Positions 1 through 6,759 of a DNA stretch of 9,000 bases are shown one piece after another. Source of the stretch: an uncultured Lachnospiraceae bacterium. Lineage in GTDB: Bacteria > Bacillota > Clostridia > Lachnospirales > Lachnospiraceae. Under the pieces are notes generated by a model. The model was not told where the DNA came from. It worked only from the letters and a program-made list of their open reading frames with translations, and searched no databases. The DNA lies in NCBI GenBank assembly GCA_900544445.1, contig UQVK01000126.1:1-9000 (forward strand), written 5' to 3'. The stretch's first letter is position 1. Each line of letters begins with the position of its first letter. The translations under genes and the position numbers were made by a program.

Positions 1-868
1 GCTGGTGATCGATAAATTTGCCGATGTGCTGGTGGTGGAGTCCCTGGCGCTTGGCATCGACCGGTTCAAGGTCACGATCGTGGATATCCTGAAAGAACTG
101 ATGGAAGCGGACGGCATCCATATCCGGGGCGTTTATGAGCGCAGCGACGCCAAGGTGCGCGAGCAGGAAGGGATGGAGCGCATCAAGGGCTTCATCGGCG
201 AACCCTTTGATACAAAGGTTGAGATCGTGGAGAATGGCGTGCGCTACTACGTGGATGTGAAAGACGGGCAAAAAACAGGATTCTTCCTGGATCAGAAATA
301 CAACCGCCGCGCGGCGGCGAAACTTTGCAAAGGCGCCCGGGTGCTGGACTGCTTTACCCACACCGGCTCCTTCGCCCTCAACGCCGGACTGGCCGGGGCG
401 GAGCACGTGCTGGGCGTGGACGCATCCGAACTGGGCGTGGCACAGGCAAGAGAAAATGCGGAACTGAACGGCCTCTCCGACCGGGTGGAGTTCCTCTGCG
501 AGGATGTGTTTGAGTTGCTCCCGCGGCTGGAAAAGCAGGGAGAGAAATTCGACGTGGTCATTCTGGACCCGCCGGCCTTCACCAAGTCCAGAAACTCCAT
601 CAAAAAAGCAGTCAAAGGCTACCGGGAGATTAACCTGCGGGGCATGAAACTGGTCAAAGATGGCGGCTACCTGGCGACCTGCTCCTGCTCCCACTTCATG
701 GATCCGGAACTCTTTGCCAAGACCATCGGCCAGGCCGCGCAGAATGTACACAAGCGGCTGCGGCAGGTAGAATTCCGCACCCAGGCGCCGGATCATCCGA
801 TCCTGTGGGGAGCCGGGGATTCGTACTATTTAAAATTTTATGTCTTCCAGGTGTGCGAGGAGAAGTAA
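1..868 (+). CDS. Class I SAM-dependent rRNA methyltransferase, RlmI-like (5' end missing)
   Basis: Probable 23S rRNA cytosine-C5 methyltransferase of the RlmI/YwbD family, a cytoplasmic enzyme that transfers a methyl group from S-adenosylmethionine. The frame is open from the left edge. A GTG at 5 lies inside conserved family sequence (VIDKFADVLVVE), so it is not the start; family members are about 390-400 residues, so roughly the first 110, including the PUA domain, lie outside the window. What is visible is the SAM-binding fold: FFLDQKYNRR before the core, motif I VLDCFTHTGSFAL (about 342-380), an acidic VDAS at the end of strand 2, motif IV ILDPPAFTK (about 563-590), and CSCSH (about 681-695) with the cysteines expected of an m5C enzyme. 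The gene ends at TAA 866-868, with repeat element A starting 8 nt later. The family call is secure; the exact target base is inferred from E. coli RlmI. Confidence 0.88.
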   Translation, partial: LVIDKFADVLVVESLALGIDRFKVTIVDILKELMEADGIHIRGVYERSDAKVREQEGMERIKGFIGEPFDTKVEIVENGVRYYVDVKDGQKTGFFLDQKYNRRAAAKLCKGARVLDCFTHTGSFALNAGLAGAEHVLGVDASELGVAQARENAELNGLSDRVEFLCEDVFELLPRLEKQGEKFDVVILDPPAFTKSRNSIKKAVKGYREINLRGMKLVKDGGYLATCSCSHFMDPELFAKTIGQAAQNVHKRLRQVEFRTQAPDHPILWGAGDSYYLKFYVFQVCEEK

Positions 869-876
869 TGGAAATG

Positions 877-958
877 GGGACGTAGTATTTTTGCATTTTA
901 CTACGTCCCAAATTGCATTTTACCCTGTCCCAAATCGCATTTTACCCTGTACCCGATT
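877..958 (+). repeat. Intergenic repeat element A: 11-bp hairpin plus three 22-bp tandem units
   Basis: An 11-bp perfect inverted repeat (GGGACGTAGTA at 877-887, complement at 899-909) has an 11-nt loop. Three head-to-tail 22-bp units, at 893-914, 915-936 and 937-958, each begin with GCATTTTAC; neighbouring units match at 18 of 22 positions. The first unit contains the right arm of the hairpin. The tail 910-955 matches element C (reverse complement of 8041-8086) at 36 of 46 positions without gaps. It begins 8 nt after the methyltransferase stop. There is no T-run directly after the stem, so it is not a textbook intrinsic terminator. It resembles a REP-type (repetitive extragenic palindrome) element, but no REP-associated transposase is present in the window. 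Confidence 0.8.
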
Positions 959-970
959 TCATGATATAAT
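941..970 (+). promoter_or_regulatory. Candidate promoter of the response regulator/kinase operon
   Basis: A perfect -10 box TATAAT (965-970) is preceded by TGA (962-964), giving an extended -10. A partial -35, TTTACC (941-946, 4 of 6 to TTGACA), lies 18 bp upstream. The -35 candidate falls inside the third 22-bp unit of repeat element A. The start codon of the regulator is 50 nt beyond the -10. Confidence 0.6.
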
Positions 971-1006
971 GAGATTTATATAGTAGTGGATCCTGTGGAT
1001 CTGGCG

Positions 1007-1014
1007 AGGAGGGG
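1007..1014 (+). promoter_or_regulatory. Shine-Dalgarno site of the response regulator
   Basis: AGGAGGGG sits 6 nt before ATG 1021 and fixes that start. Confidence 0.8.
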
Positions 1015-1020
1015 AAGGAT

Positions 1021-1701
1021 ATGCCGGTAAAAATCGGGATTATTGAGGATGATGAAGCCCTGCGGGAGGGGCTTTCTATGGCGTTCGGGCTGGAGGGGTA
1101 TGACACGGTGTCGGCCGGGACTTTCCGGGAAGGGGAAATGTTGCTGAAGAGCGGAGGTATGGATGCGGTCGTTCTGGACTGCAATCTGCCAGGCGGAAGC
1201 GGATTTGACCTGGTGAAAAAGCTGCGGGAAACATCGGATCTTCCGGTGTTGATGCTGACAGCCCGTACTTCGGAGCTGGATGAAGTGAAGGGACTGGAAC
1301 TGGGCGTGGATGACTTTATGAGCAAGCCTTTTTCTCTGGCTGTGCTTCAGGCAAGAGTGCGGAAGATGTTGAAGAAGCGGGAAGAGTCTGCGATTCTGGT
1401 TTCCGGGGATATTACAGTGGATTTAAGCAGGGGCGTGGCCTGCAAGGCCGGAGCGAAACTGGAGCTTAGCGGTACGGAACTTCGCCTTCTTGCTTATTTT
1501 CTTGAGCATCCGGGCCGGCTCCTTACAAAAAGGCAGCTGCTGGAGCGGATCTGGGATGAGGAAGGAAACTATGTGGATGAAAATACACTGGCAGTAACAA
1601 TCCGTCGTCTCCGCGTAAAGGTGGAGGCAGATCCGGGACATCCGGAGCGGATCCGCACGGTTCATGGCCAGGGGTACCGGTGGCAGGAGATGGACAGATG
1701 A
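1021..1701 (+). CDS. OmpR/PhoB-family response regulator
   Basis: A 226-residue cytoplasmic transcription factor, the usual length for this family. The receiver domain (about 4-115) has the acidic pair D10-D11, phospho-acceptor D53 (VVLDCNLPGGSG), T80 (MLTAR) and K102 (SKPF), so all phosphorylation residues are intact. The winged-helix DNA-binding domain (about 128-222) shows ELSGTELRLLAYFLEHPG, the VDENTLAVTIRRLR recognition-helix region and the final RTVHGQGYRW. ATG 1021 has a strong Shine-Dalgarno site. Its TGA overlaps the kinase ATG (ATGA at 1698-1701), so the pair is translationally coupled. By position it should control the ABC operon starting at 2819, where a direct-repeat site is visible. 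No copy of that site is obvious before its own gene, so autoregulation is not supported. Confidence 0.93.
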   Translation: MPVKIGIIEDDEALREGLSMAFGLEGYDTVSAGTFREGEMLLKSGGMDAVVLDCNLPGGSGFDLVKKLRETSDLPVLMLTARTSELDEVKGLELGVDDFMSKPFSLAVLQARVRKMLKKREESAILVSGDITVDLSRGVACKAGAKLELSGTELRLLAYFLEHPGRLLTKRQLLERIWDEEGNYVDENTLAVTIRRLRVKVEADPGHPERIRTVHGQGYRWQEMDR

Positions 1702-2630
1702 GTGAAATGGAAATGATGATTGTGGTGATGATATTCCTGCTGGCAGTGCTTCTTGGTATTTTCTTTTTTCGAAGACGGTATTTCCGGCTGTACCAGGCAG
1801 TGCAGCGGTTTCAGAAGCAGATACTGGAAGGAGAGGAGATTCTGCCCGGAGCCGACACTGAAAAGGCAGAAGATGTGATCCGGGACGGATTTCTCCGGAT
1901 TCAGAAAAAATATAACCGGGAAACTGAAAGGGTTCAAAGGGACCGGGCGGCTGTGCAGGGACTGATTTCGGATCTTTCCCATCAGTTAAAGACTCCGCTT
2001 GCTAACATCCGGCTTTATCAGGAACTTCTTTCCAACCGGGGACTTCCATCCGGGCAGCGGGAGAAGCTGGAGGAACGTCTGGGGGAGCAGACGGAGAAGC
2101 TGGAATGGCTTTTGAATGCACTTTTTCAAATGGTGGACCTGGAGCGGGGGCAGGAAAATTTAAAGGCAAAGCCAGAAGAGATCCGGACGGCGGTCGAAGG
2201 GGCTTTGGCTGCGGTGGAGCCGCGGGCCAGGGCAAAGCACATCCGGATCGAAACAGAACCTTCCCCGGGGTTTTTGCTCGTGCATGATCCAAAGTGGACG
2301 GAAGAAGTCTTTTTTAATATCCTGGAAAATGCGGTGAAATACAGTCCGGACGGTTCGACGGTTCATATTTTTTATGAGGCATTTGAAACATACGGCGCCG
2401 TGCATATTCAGGATGCAGCGCCCGTTATCCCTGCGGAAGAATATCCCAGGATCTTCCGGAAATTCTACAGGGGCGGGAACGCCGGGGAGCAGGAAGGCTG
2501 GGGGATAGGTCTTTATCTGGCGCGGCTGATCCTGGAACAGGAGCAGGGGTATGTGAAAGTAGAAGCGGGAGTAGAGAAAGGAAACATTTTCTCGGTATTT
2601 CTCCCCTTGTGCAGAGAGAAGGAAATGTAA
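1698..2630 (+). CDS. Membrane sensor histidine kinase with a minimal N-terminus
   Basis: Partner kinase of the upstream regulator, about 310 residues. ATG 1698 is chosen over the in-frame GTG at 1680 because it forms the ATGA overlap and has AGGAG at 1685-1689, 8 nt upstream. Residues 6-24 form one hydrophobic membrane segment, followed by RRR. Only about 5 residues precede it, so there is no extracellular sensory domain, and the 70-residue linker shows no clear HAMP. The H-box SDLSHQLKTPLAN holds phospho-accepting H95. The ATPase domain has the N-box ILENAVKYSP (N211), IFRKFYRG as the F-box and GWGIGLYLAR (267-276) as the G2 box. The G1 box is odd: DAAPVIP at 239-245, where DxGxG is expected, so both glycines are replaced. 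Kinases with little or no ectodomain commonly sense through membrane partners such as ABC permeases; that role is inferred here from the neighbours. Confidence 0.9.
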   Translation: MSEMEMMIVVMIFLLAVLLGIFFFRRRYFRLYQAVQRFQKQILEGEEILPGADTEKAEDVIRDGFLRIQKKYNRETERVQRDRAAVQGLISDLSHQLKTPLANIRLYQELLSNRGLPSGQREKLEERLGEQTEKLEWLLNALFQMVDLERGQENLKAKPEEIRTAVEGALAAVEPRARAKHIRIETEPSPGFLLVHDPKWTEEVFFNILENAVKYSPDGSTVHIFYEAFETYGAVHIQDAAPVIPAEEYPRIFRKFYRGGNAGEQEGWGIGLYLARLILEQEQGYVKVEAGVEKGNIFSVFLPLCREKEM

Positions 2631-2635
2631 CATCG

Positions 2636-2679
2636 CAATTGGGGACGGGGGATTTTTGAAAATCCCCCGTCCCCAATTG
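2636..2679. repeat. Perfect 44-nt intergenic palindrome (hairpin B)
   Basis: Arms of 21 bp (2636-2656 and 2659-2679) are perfectly complementary around a 2-nt centre, so the real loop would be slightly larger. It begins 5 nt after the kinase stop. It shares the CAATT-GGGGACG foot with elements A and C but has a GGGGGATT inner stem and no 22-bp tail. A short ATTTT follows the stem (2680-2684), so weak termination after the kinase gene is possible. A REP-like element is the better overall description. Confidence 0.8.
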
Positions 2680-2713
2680 ATTTTCTGTGGATCGGGTGGG
2701 AAAGATCCGGTTT

Positions 2714-2762
2714 CTGACAGAATTGTAAGAACTTTTCAGGGGAACTGTCAGGGGTCTGTCAG
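2714..2762 (+). promoter_or_regulatory. Candidate response-regulator operator (CTGTCAG repeats)
   Basis: CTGTCAG occurs at 2745-2751 and 2756-2762, a direct repeat with an 11-bp period. A further related TTTTCAG lies at 2733-2739 and an inverted copy, CTGACAG, at 2714-2720. Direct repeats near 10-11 bp are typical of OmpR-family dimer sites. The array ends 10 bp before the -10 box at 2773 and covers the -35 position, fitting activation of a promoter with a poor -35. The link to the regulator at 1021-1701 is inferred from proximity. Confidence 0.55.
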
Positions 2763-2769
2763 AAAAATG

Positions 2770-2778
2770 TGATACAAT
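2770..2778 (+). promoter_or_regulatory. Candidate extended -10 promoter of the ABC operon
   Basis: TGA-TACAAT gives an extended -10 (box 2773-2778). No good -35 exists at 16-18 bp; that place is taken by the CTGTCAG repeats. The ATG at 2819 lies 40 nt downstream. This would let the ABC operon be expressed separately from the upstream kinase gene. Confidence 0.55.
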
Positions 2779-2818
2779 TTTTATAAAAGTACGGAACATA
2801 GAGAAAGGGGCGCGGGAT

Positions 2819-3490
2819 ATGGAGGCAATCCGTGTACAGGGAGTATGGAAAACGTATGGAAATGGTCCGGAAAAAGAAAGCATTTTGCGAGATGTAAGCT
2901 TCGCTCAGGAGGAAGGGAGTTTTACTGCCCTCACCGGCATTTCCGGTTCCGGAAAGACGACTCTCCTTCATTTACTTGCGGGTCTGCAGGATCCGGAGGC
3001 AGGGGAAATATTCCTGCTGGGCAGAAATATGCGGGAAATGATAAAAAAAGAGCGCATCCTGTTCCGTCGAAGGCACGTCAGTCTGGTGCTTCAGGAAGCC
3101 GCGCTTCTTCCGAATCTGACGGTAGAGGAGAATCTGGCGCTTCCGGTGGTCATGGATACGGGGCGGCTGGTGGAAGAGGAAAAGCTGGAAAGGATCTTAA
3201 AGGATCTGGCTCTTGCAGAGGCGAGGGACCGGTACCCGGCGCAGCTTTCCGGCGGAGAGCGGCAGCGGGCCGTGTTTGGCCGGGCGCTCTTTTCTGAGGC
3301 GGAGATCCTCCTGGCGGACGAGCCCTGCGCCAGGCTGGACCGCAGGCAGTCCCTGGAAACGGTGGGGATGCTGAAACGGTGTGTCGGGCTTTGGGGGCGC
3401 ACGGTGCTGATGGCAACCCATGACCTGGATCTGGCGCAGATCTGCGACCGGATCCTGACACTGGAGGATGGACAGATCCGCGAGGGATAG
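2819..3490 (+). CDS. ABC transporter ATP-binding protein (MacB/LolD-like), first of two
   Basis: A 223-residue nucleotide-binding subunit of an FtsX-type exporter or mechanotransmission complex, on the inner face of the membrane. Walker A is GISGSGKTT (40-48), Q-loop Q92, signature LSGGERQR (143-150), Walker B ILLADEP with catalytic E168, D-loop RLD (172-174) and H-loop H201 (ATHD). All catalytic residues are present. Two places differ from the usual family sequence: GISGSGKTT in place of GPSGSGKST, and ADEPCARLD where ADEPTGNLD is almost universal. The start follows a weak purine-rich site (GAAAGGGG, 2803-2810). The permease gene begins 35 nt after the stop. It is the first gene of the operon and sits behind a candidate regulated promoter. 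Substrate unknown. Confidence 0.92.
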   Translation: MEAIRVQGVWKTYGNGPEKESILRDVSFAQEEGSFTALTGISGSGKTTLLHLLAGLQDPEAGEIFLLGRNMREMIKKERILFRRRHVSLVLQEAALLPNLTVEENLALPVVMDTGRLVEEEKLERILKDLALAEARDRYPAQLSGGERQRAVFGRALFSEAEILLADEPCARLDRRQSLETVGMLKRCVGLWGRTVLMATHDLDLAQICDRILTLEDGQIREG

Positions 3491-3525
3491 AACAATAAAC
3501 TTTTCAATAGAGGCAGGTGAAACAT

Positions 3526-6018
3526 ATGGCAGTTTTCTGGAAGCTGATCCGAAAAGAAATCCGGCAGAAGCCGGCAAGATTTCTCATTCTGGCGCTGGGG
3601 ATGACGGCGGCGGTGTTTCTCATCACGGTGATGACCATCTTCTCCACCTCCTGCCTGCAGGCTATGATCCGGCAGGAGATCGAGGAAAATGGCCCTTATG
3701 AGGCGGTGCTTCACAACCTGACCGAAGAGCAGGTGCAAAGGCTGGAGGAAAACGGGCGGATCCGTAAGGTGTGGAGGCTTGCAGAATGCCCCCGGGATTT
3801 TGGAAACGCAGGCGAAGAAAAAGAAGGAGAGGACGGGCAGAGACGGGTGTGCTGCGGGGTGACTTATTGCCACCGGACCCACGGGATTTTTAAAGAAGTA
3901 AATGAGCTGGGGGCGGAGATTGACATGGACCCGCTTCCGGAAGAAGAGCGGGAGACCGTGTTCTCCCGGAGAAATCTTACGGTCGTTTCCAGTTATGACA
4001 TTACCTTCAACAATAAGTTGTTGGGATATTACGGGCTCAATGCCTCAGAGGTAAAGGGTGGATCGGCCTGGTCCATTGGGATGATCGATTTTGTGATCAC
4101 CATTTTCGCAGCGGTGATTCTCTATTATGTAGTGCTCTCCGGGATGGAGGAGAAACTTAAAACGGCGGGACTTCTGGACGGAATCGGGATCTCGGACGGA
4201 CAGAAGCGCCTCTATATCTACGGGGAGAACTTGCTGGCCGGAGTTCTGGCAGTTCCCCTTGGAATGGGCCTTGGCCTGCTGGCGCTTTTTCTCTCCTGCC
4301 GGGAGTTAAATGAGCGGTTCCTGCCGGCCTATGACCTGGAACTTGCCATCAGTCCGCTGTGGCTTGGAATGGTCCTGACAGGAAGCGTGGCGGTGATCCT
4401 TTGCTCTGCCTCCGGCCTCTACGCCAGGGCGAGGAAAGAGCGGATCCTGGATCTTGTTAGCGGTTATGACCGGGAGGAGGAAGTGAACCGGACCACGGTG
4501 CTTCTGCGGGCGAAACGGCATTTCTTCAAGGCGGAGACTCTGCTGGCGGCCAAGAATGTGATCCTGAACCACAGAAATTATGGGGTGTCCTGTGCTTTGC
4601 TGGTGATTTCCCTGTGTGTGTTCCTGAACGGGATGATGTACGTCCGGGGGCTGGCGGCTCCTTATGAGAAGGGGCAGGATTATCCGAAGATTTCCCTGTG
4701 GATGAAGGCGGAGACAGGGAGATCCTCCCCGGAGAGCGAGGAAGCAAAGAACGAAGAAGCAAAGAACACAGAAGCAGAGAAAGAGGAAGCGGCTTCCCGG
4801 GAGGCTGCACTGGAAGAGCTGGCGGGAAGGATCGAGGAGCTGGAGGGAGTCGCCCAGGTGTCTGTGGTGAAAGAGGCCAATACACTTCATGCCACAGACG
4901 GGATGTCTCTTTCGCAGATAGAAGCGTACCTGGATGATTTGCAGATTAAAATAAACCTGGATTTTTACGATTCGGATCAGTACGACAGCCAGGAAGCAGA
5001 ACTCCTGGCGCAGATGGATTTGTATTATATAGTCCGTGTACTGGGGGTGGATGACGATACCTTTCAGAAATATCTGAATTACGGACGGAAAAAGGGACGT
5101 ATCCGGGAATCTGGGAAATTATCAGAGAATTCTGCGGTTTTGGTCAGGGAAACGGCTTATGAAGCAGAAAGTTTTCCACTGATATTTGGGGAAGAGATTT
5201 GTGAGATTCCGCTGGCATTTACAATGGTTCCCGGTGAGTATGAAGAAATGCTGCGTCCAGAGTATCTTAAGACGGCGGCAGAGTCTGCGGACGGACTGGA
5301 TATCCCATACATGGCCAGAGACAGCATCCTTTATGTGCCTATGGAGACTTTTGAACAGCTGCTGGGGGAAGAACCGGAGAAAACCATTTGCCTGGAAATC
5401 TCCCTTGACCGGGATGTGGCGAAGACAGAGGGGATCCGGCGGGCGGATCTAAATGAAGTAATATATCCCGGAAATGCCCCGAAGCGGGCAGGAGAGGAAG
5501 GGAAGATCCGGGAGGAGATCGAGACACTGGCACAGGAACTGGGACTTGGCGGGCTGGAAGTTGTAAGTTTTGCGGAGGAATACCAGCAGTCCTTCTTCGT
5601 GGGCGGCAAAGGGCTTCATCTTATGCTGGTGGCAGCTCTGGTGAGCGCCTGCTGGCTGGCGGCGCTTCTGGTGGTGCTGCAAAAAGACGCGGCTTCCCTT
5701 CGGAGACGGCGCAGGGAATTCGCCCTCCTGCAGACCATTGGCATGACGAGGGGAAGAATCTTGAAAATGCTGATCCTGGAACATTTCCTATATGCTCTGG
5801 CAGGGCTTGGGTTTGGGATCCCGGTCAGCCTGTTTATCCTGACCGGCTTATATAACGACGGAGGAGCGCCGCAGATGACGTCTCCAGGGGATGTGCCCTG
5901 GGACCTGGTGGCGGGTCAGGCGCTGATGACAGCGTGCGTGGTACTCTTGCCCCTCATTTTCCTGCTGCGGGAGATGAAGAACCTGGATCTGGTGGAGACC
6001 ATACGGAGGGAGGAATAG
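3526..6018 (+). CDS. FtsX-family ABC permease, 8 predicted TM segments
   Basis: About 830 residues, in the range of two-FtsX-domain permeases. ATG 3526 is preferred to GTG 3517 because AGGCAGG (3511-3517) then lies 8 nt upstream. Hydrophobic segments by eye are at about 19-41, 185-205, 236-258, 277-299, 354-373, 697-719, 754-778 and 797-817. This leaves two ectodomains, about 42-184 and 374-696, and cytoplasmic loops after TM2 and TM6. The loop EFALLQTIGMTRGRILKM (about 734-751) is the typical FtsX/MacB coupling sequence before the next helix. The first ectodomain has a CC-x4-CH cluster (C109, C110, C115). The second starts with an EAKNE-type tandem repeat (406-425), and its coding DNA around 4900-5200 looks somewhat AT-richer than the rest. 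The gene is 3 bp from the next ATPase gene. With eight segments and two ectodomains it is not a standard 10-TM BceB; export of peptides or lipids, or envelope signalling, is inferred. Confidence 0.88.
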   Translation: MAVFWKLIRKEIRQKPARFLILALGMTAAVFLITVMTIFSTSCLQAMIRQEIEENGPYEAVLHNLTEEQVQRLEENGRIRKVWRLAECPRDFGNAGEEKEGEDGQRRVCCGVTYCHRTHGIFKEVNELGAEIDMDPLPEEERETVFSRRNLTVVSSYDITFNNKLLGYYGLNASEVKGGSAWSIGMIDFVITIFAAVILYYVVLSGMEEKLKTAGLLDGIGISDGQKRLYIYGENLLAGVLAVPLGMGLGLLALFLSCRELNERFLPAYDLELAISPLWLGMVLTGSVAVILCSASGLYARARKERILDLVSGYDREEEVNRTTVLLRAKRHFFKAETLLAAKNVILNHRNYGVSCALLVISLCVFLNGMMYVRGLAAPYEKGQDYPKISLWMKAETGRSSPESEEAKNEEAKNTEAEKEEAASREAALEELAGRIEELEGVAQVSVVKEANTLHATDGMSLSQIEAYLDDLQIKINLDFYDSDQYDSQEAELLAQMDLYYIVRVLGVDDDTFQKYLNYGRKKGRIRESGKLSENSAVLVRETAYEAESFPLIFGEEICEIPLAFTMVPGEYEEMLRPEYLKTAAESADGLDIPYMARDSILYVPMETFEQLLGEEPEKTICLEISLDRDVAKTEGIRRADLNEVIYPGNAPKRAGEEGKIREEIETLAQELGLGGLEVVSFAEEYQQSFFVGGKGLHLMLVAALVSACWLAALLVVLQKDAASLRRRRREFALLQTIGMTRGRILKMLILEHFLYALAGLGFGIPVSLFILTGLYNDGGAPQMTSPGDVPWDLVAGQALMTACVVLLPLIFLLREMKNLDLVETIRREE
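4741..4800 (+). repeat. 15-nt tandem repeat inside the permease gene
   Basis: Four consecutive 15-nt units beginning GAAGC (4741, 4756, 4771, 4786) encode EAKNE, EAKNT, EAEKE and EAASR. The first two units differ only in their last three bases; the third and fourth are progressively degraded. The period is in frame, so unit gain or loss would change the length of a charged, probably helical stalk in the second ectodomain without breaking the frame. Confidence 0.75.
6005..6014 (+). promoter_or_regulatory. Shine-Dalgarno site of the second ATPase, inside the permease end
   Basis: GGAGGGAGGA lies within the last codons of the permease gene, about 8 nt before ATG 6022, showing tight translational linkage of the two genes. 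Confidence 0.75.
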
Positions 6019-6021
6019 ACG

Positions 6022-6750
6022 ATGAAGGAAGCGGGGAAGAACAAAACGACAAAGACGGGGAAGGCCAGTCTGGAACGGGAAGGACTGAGGGCAGAAAAGA
6101 TCTGCAAGACCTATGGGACGCAGGAAAATCCGGTTTATGCGTTGAAGGAGACCAGCTTTCAGATCCCGGGAGGACAGTTTGCGGCTATTCTTGGACCCTC
6201 CGGATGCGGGAAATCCACTCTGCTCCATGTGCTGGGCGGCATAGAGGAGCCGGACGGAGGGAGCGTGTGGATCAAAGGGAAGGATCTGTACCAGATGGAG
6301 CGAAGCAAACGGGCGGTCTTTCGCAGGCGCAGCATCGGGATGGTGTACCAGTCCATTTTCCTTCTTCCTGCGTTGAATATTGAGGAAAATATCATCCTGC
6401 CCCTTCTTCTGGATGGGCGCAGGGCAAGAGAAAAACAGCTGCTCGGATTATTGCGGGAGACCGGGCTGGAAGCAAAACGGGAAGCCCTTCCCAGCCAGCT
6501 TTCCGGTGGACAGCAGCAGCGGGCCGCCATTGCCAGAGCGCTTGTCATGTCCCCTTCGATCCTGCTGGCCGACGAGCCCACCGGGAACCTGGATAAGGCC
6601 AGCCGGAACGGGGTGATGGAACTCTTCCGGCGGCTGAATGACATTTACCAGGTGACCATCCTGATGGTGACACACGATGAAGAACTTGCAAGGCAGTGCG
6701 ACCGGATCTTGTATATGGAAGACGGACAGATCATCCGGGACCGGTTTTGA
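6022..6750 (+). CDS. ABC transporter ATP-binding protein (MacB/LolD-like), second of two
   Basis: A 242-residue ATPase subunit with fully canonical motifs: Walker A GPSGCGKST (58-66), Q-loop Q110, signature LSGGQQQR (160-167), Walker B ILLADEP with E185, TGNLD D-loop region (187-191) and H-loop H218 (VTHD). A lysine-rich stretch of about 20 residues precedes the fold and is longer than in the first ATPase. The start at 6022, 3 bp after the permease stop and with a strong Shine-Dalgarno site, indicates co-translation. Both ATPases look catalytically complete but are clearly different proteins, so a heterodimer on one permease, or alternative partners, is possible. No terminator is evident after the gene; the malic enzyme promoter follows within 40 nt. 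Confidence 0.93.
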   Translation: MKEAGKNKTTKTGKASLEREGLRAEKICKTYGTQENPVYALKETSFQIPGGQFAAILGPSGCGKSTLLHVLGGIEEPDGGSVWIKGKDLYQMERSKRAVFRRRSIGMVYQSIFLLPALNIEENIILPLLLDGRRAREKQLLGLLRETGLEAKREALPSQLSGGQQQRAAIARALVMSPSILLADEPTGNLDKASRNGVMELFRRLNDIYQVTILMVTHDEELARQCDRILYMEDGQIIRDRF

Positions 6751-6759
6751 AATTTCCTC

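Noticed and set aside
5..7. GTG at 5 as start of the methyltransferase
   Set aside because: It falls inside conserved family sequence and the protein would lack the N-terminal PUA domain; the gene is simply cut by the window edge.
893..958. Three 22-bp tandem repeats considered as a CRISPR array
   Set aside because: The units are directly adjacent with no spacers, and no cas gene is near.
1680..1697. GTG at 1680 as kinase start
   Set aside because: ATG 1698 has the ATGA overlap and a properly spaced AGGAG; the GTG has neither.
2636..2679. Hairpins A, B and C considered as standard intrinsic terminators
   Set aside because: None is followed by a proper T-run (B has only ATTTT). A and C also share a long tail, so repeat element is the better call; some termination effect remains possible.
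3091..3882. Long open frame on the minus strand (263 codons)
   Set aside because: It lies opposite the ATPase and permease genes, has low-complexity Ser/Pro/Arg-rich sequence and no ribosome site; it is a shadow of GC-rich coding DNA.
4306..4890. Minus-strand open frame opposite the permease (194 codons)
   Set aside because: The composition is biased, there is no recognisable domain, and the plus-strand gene is unambiguous.
2819..6750. Calling the ABC operon a Bce-type bacitracin resistance module
   Set aside because: The permease has about 8 rather than 10 membrane segments with two ectodomains, there are two ATPases, and the kinase has one helix; only the general logic is shared, so no bce symbol is given.
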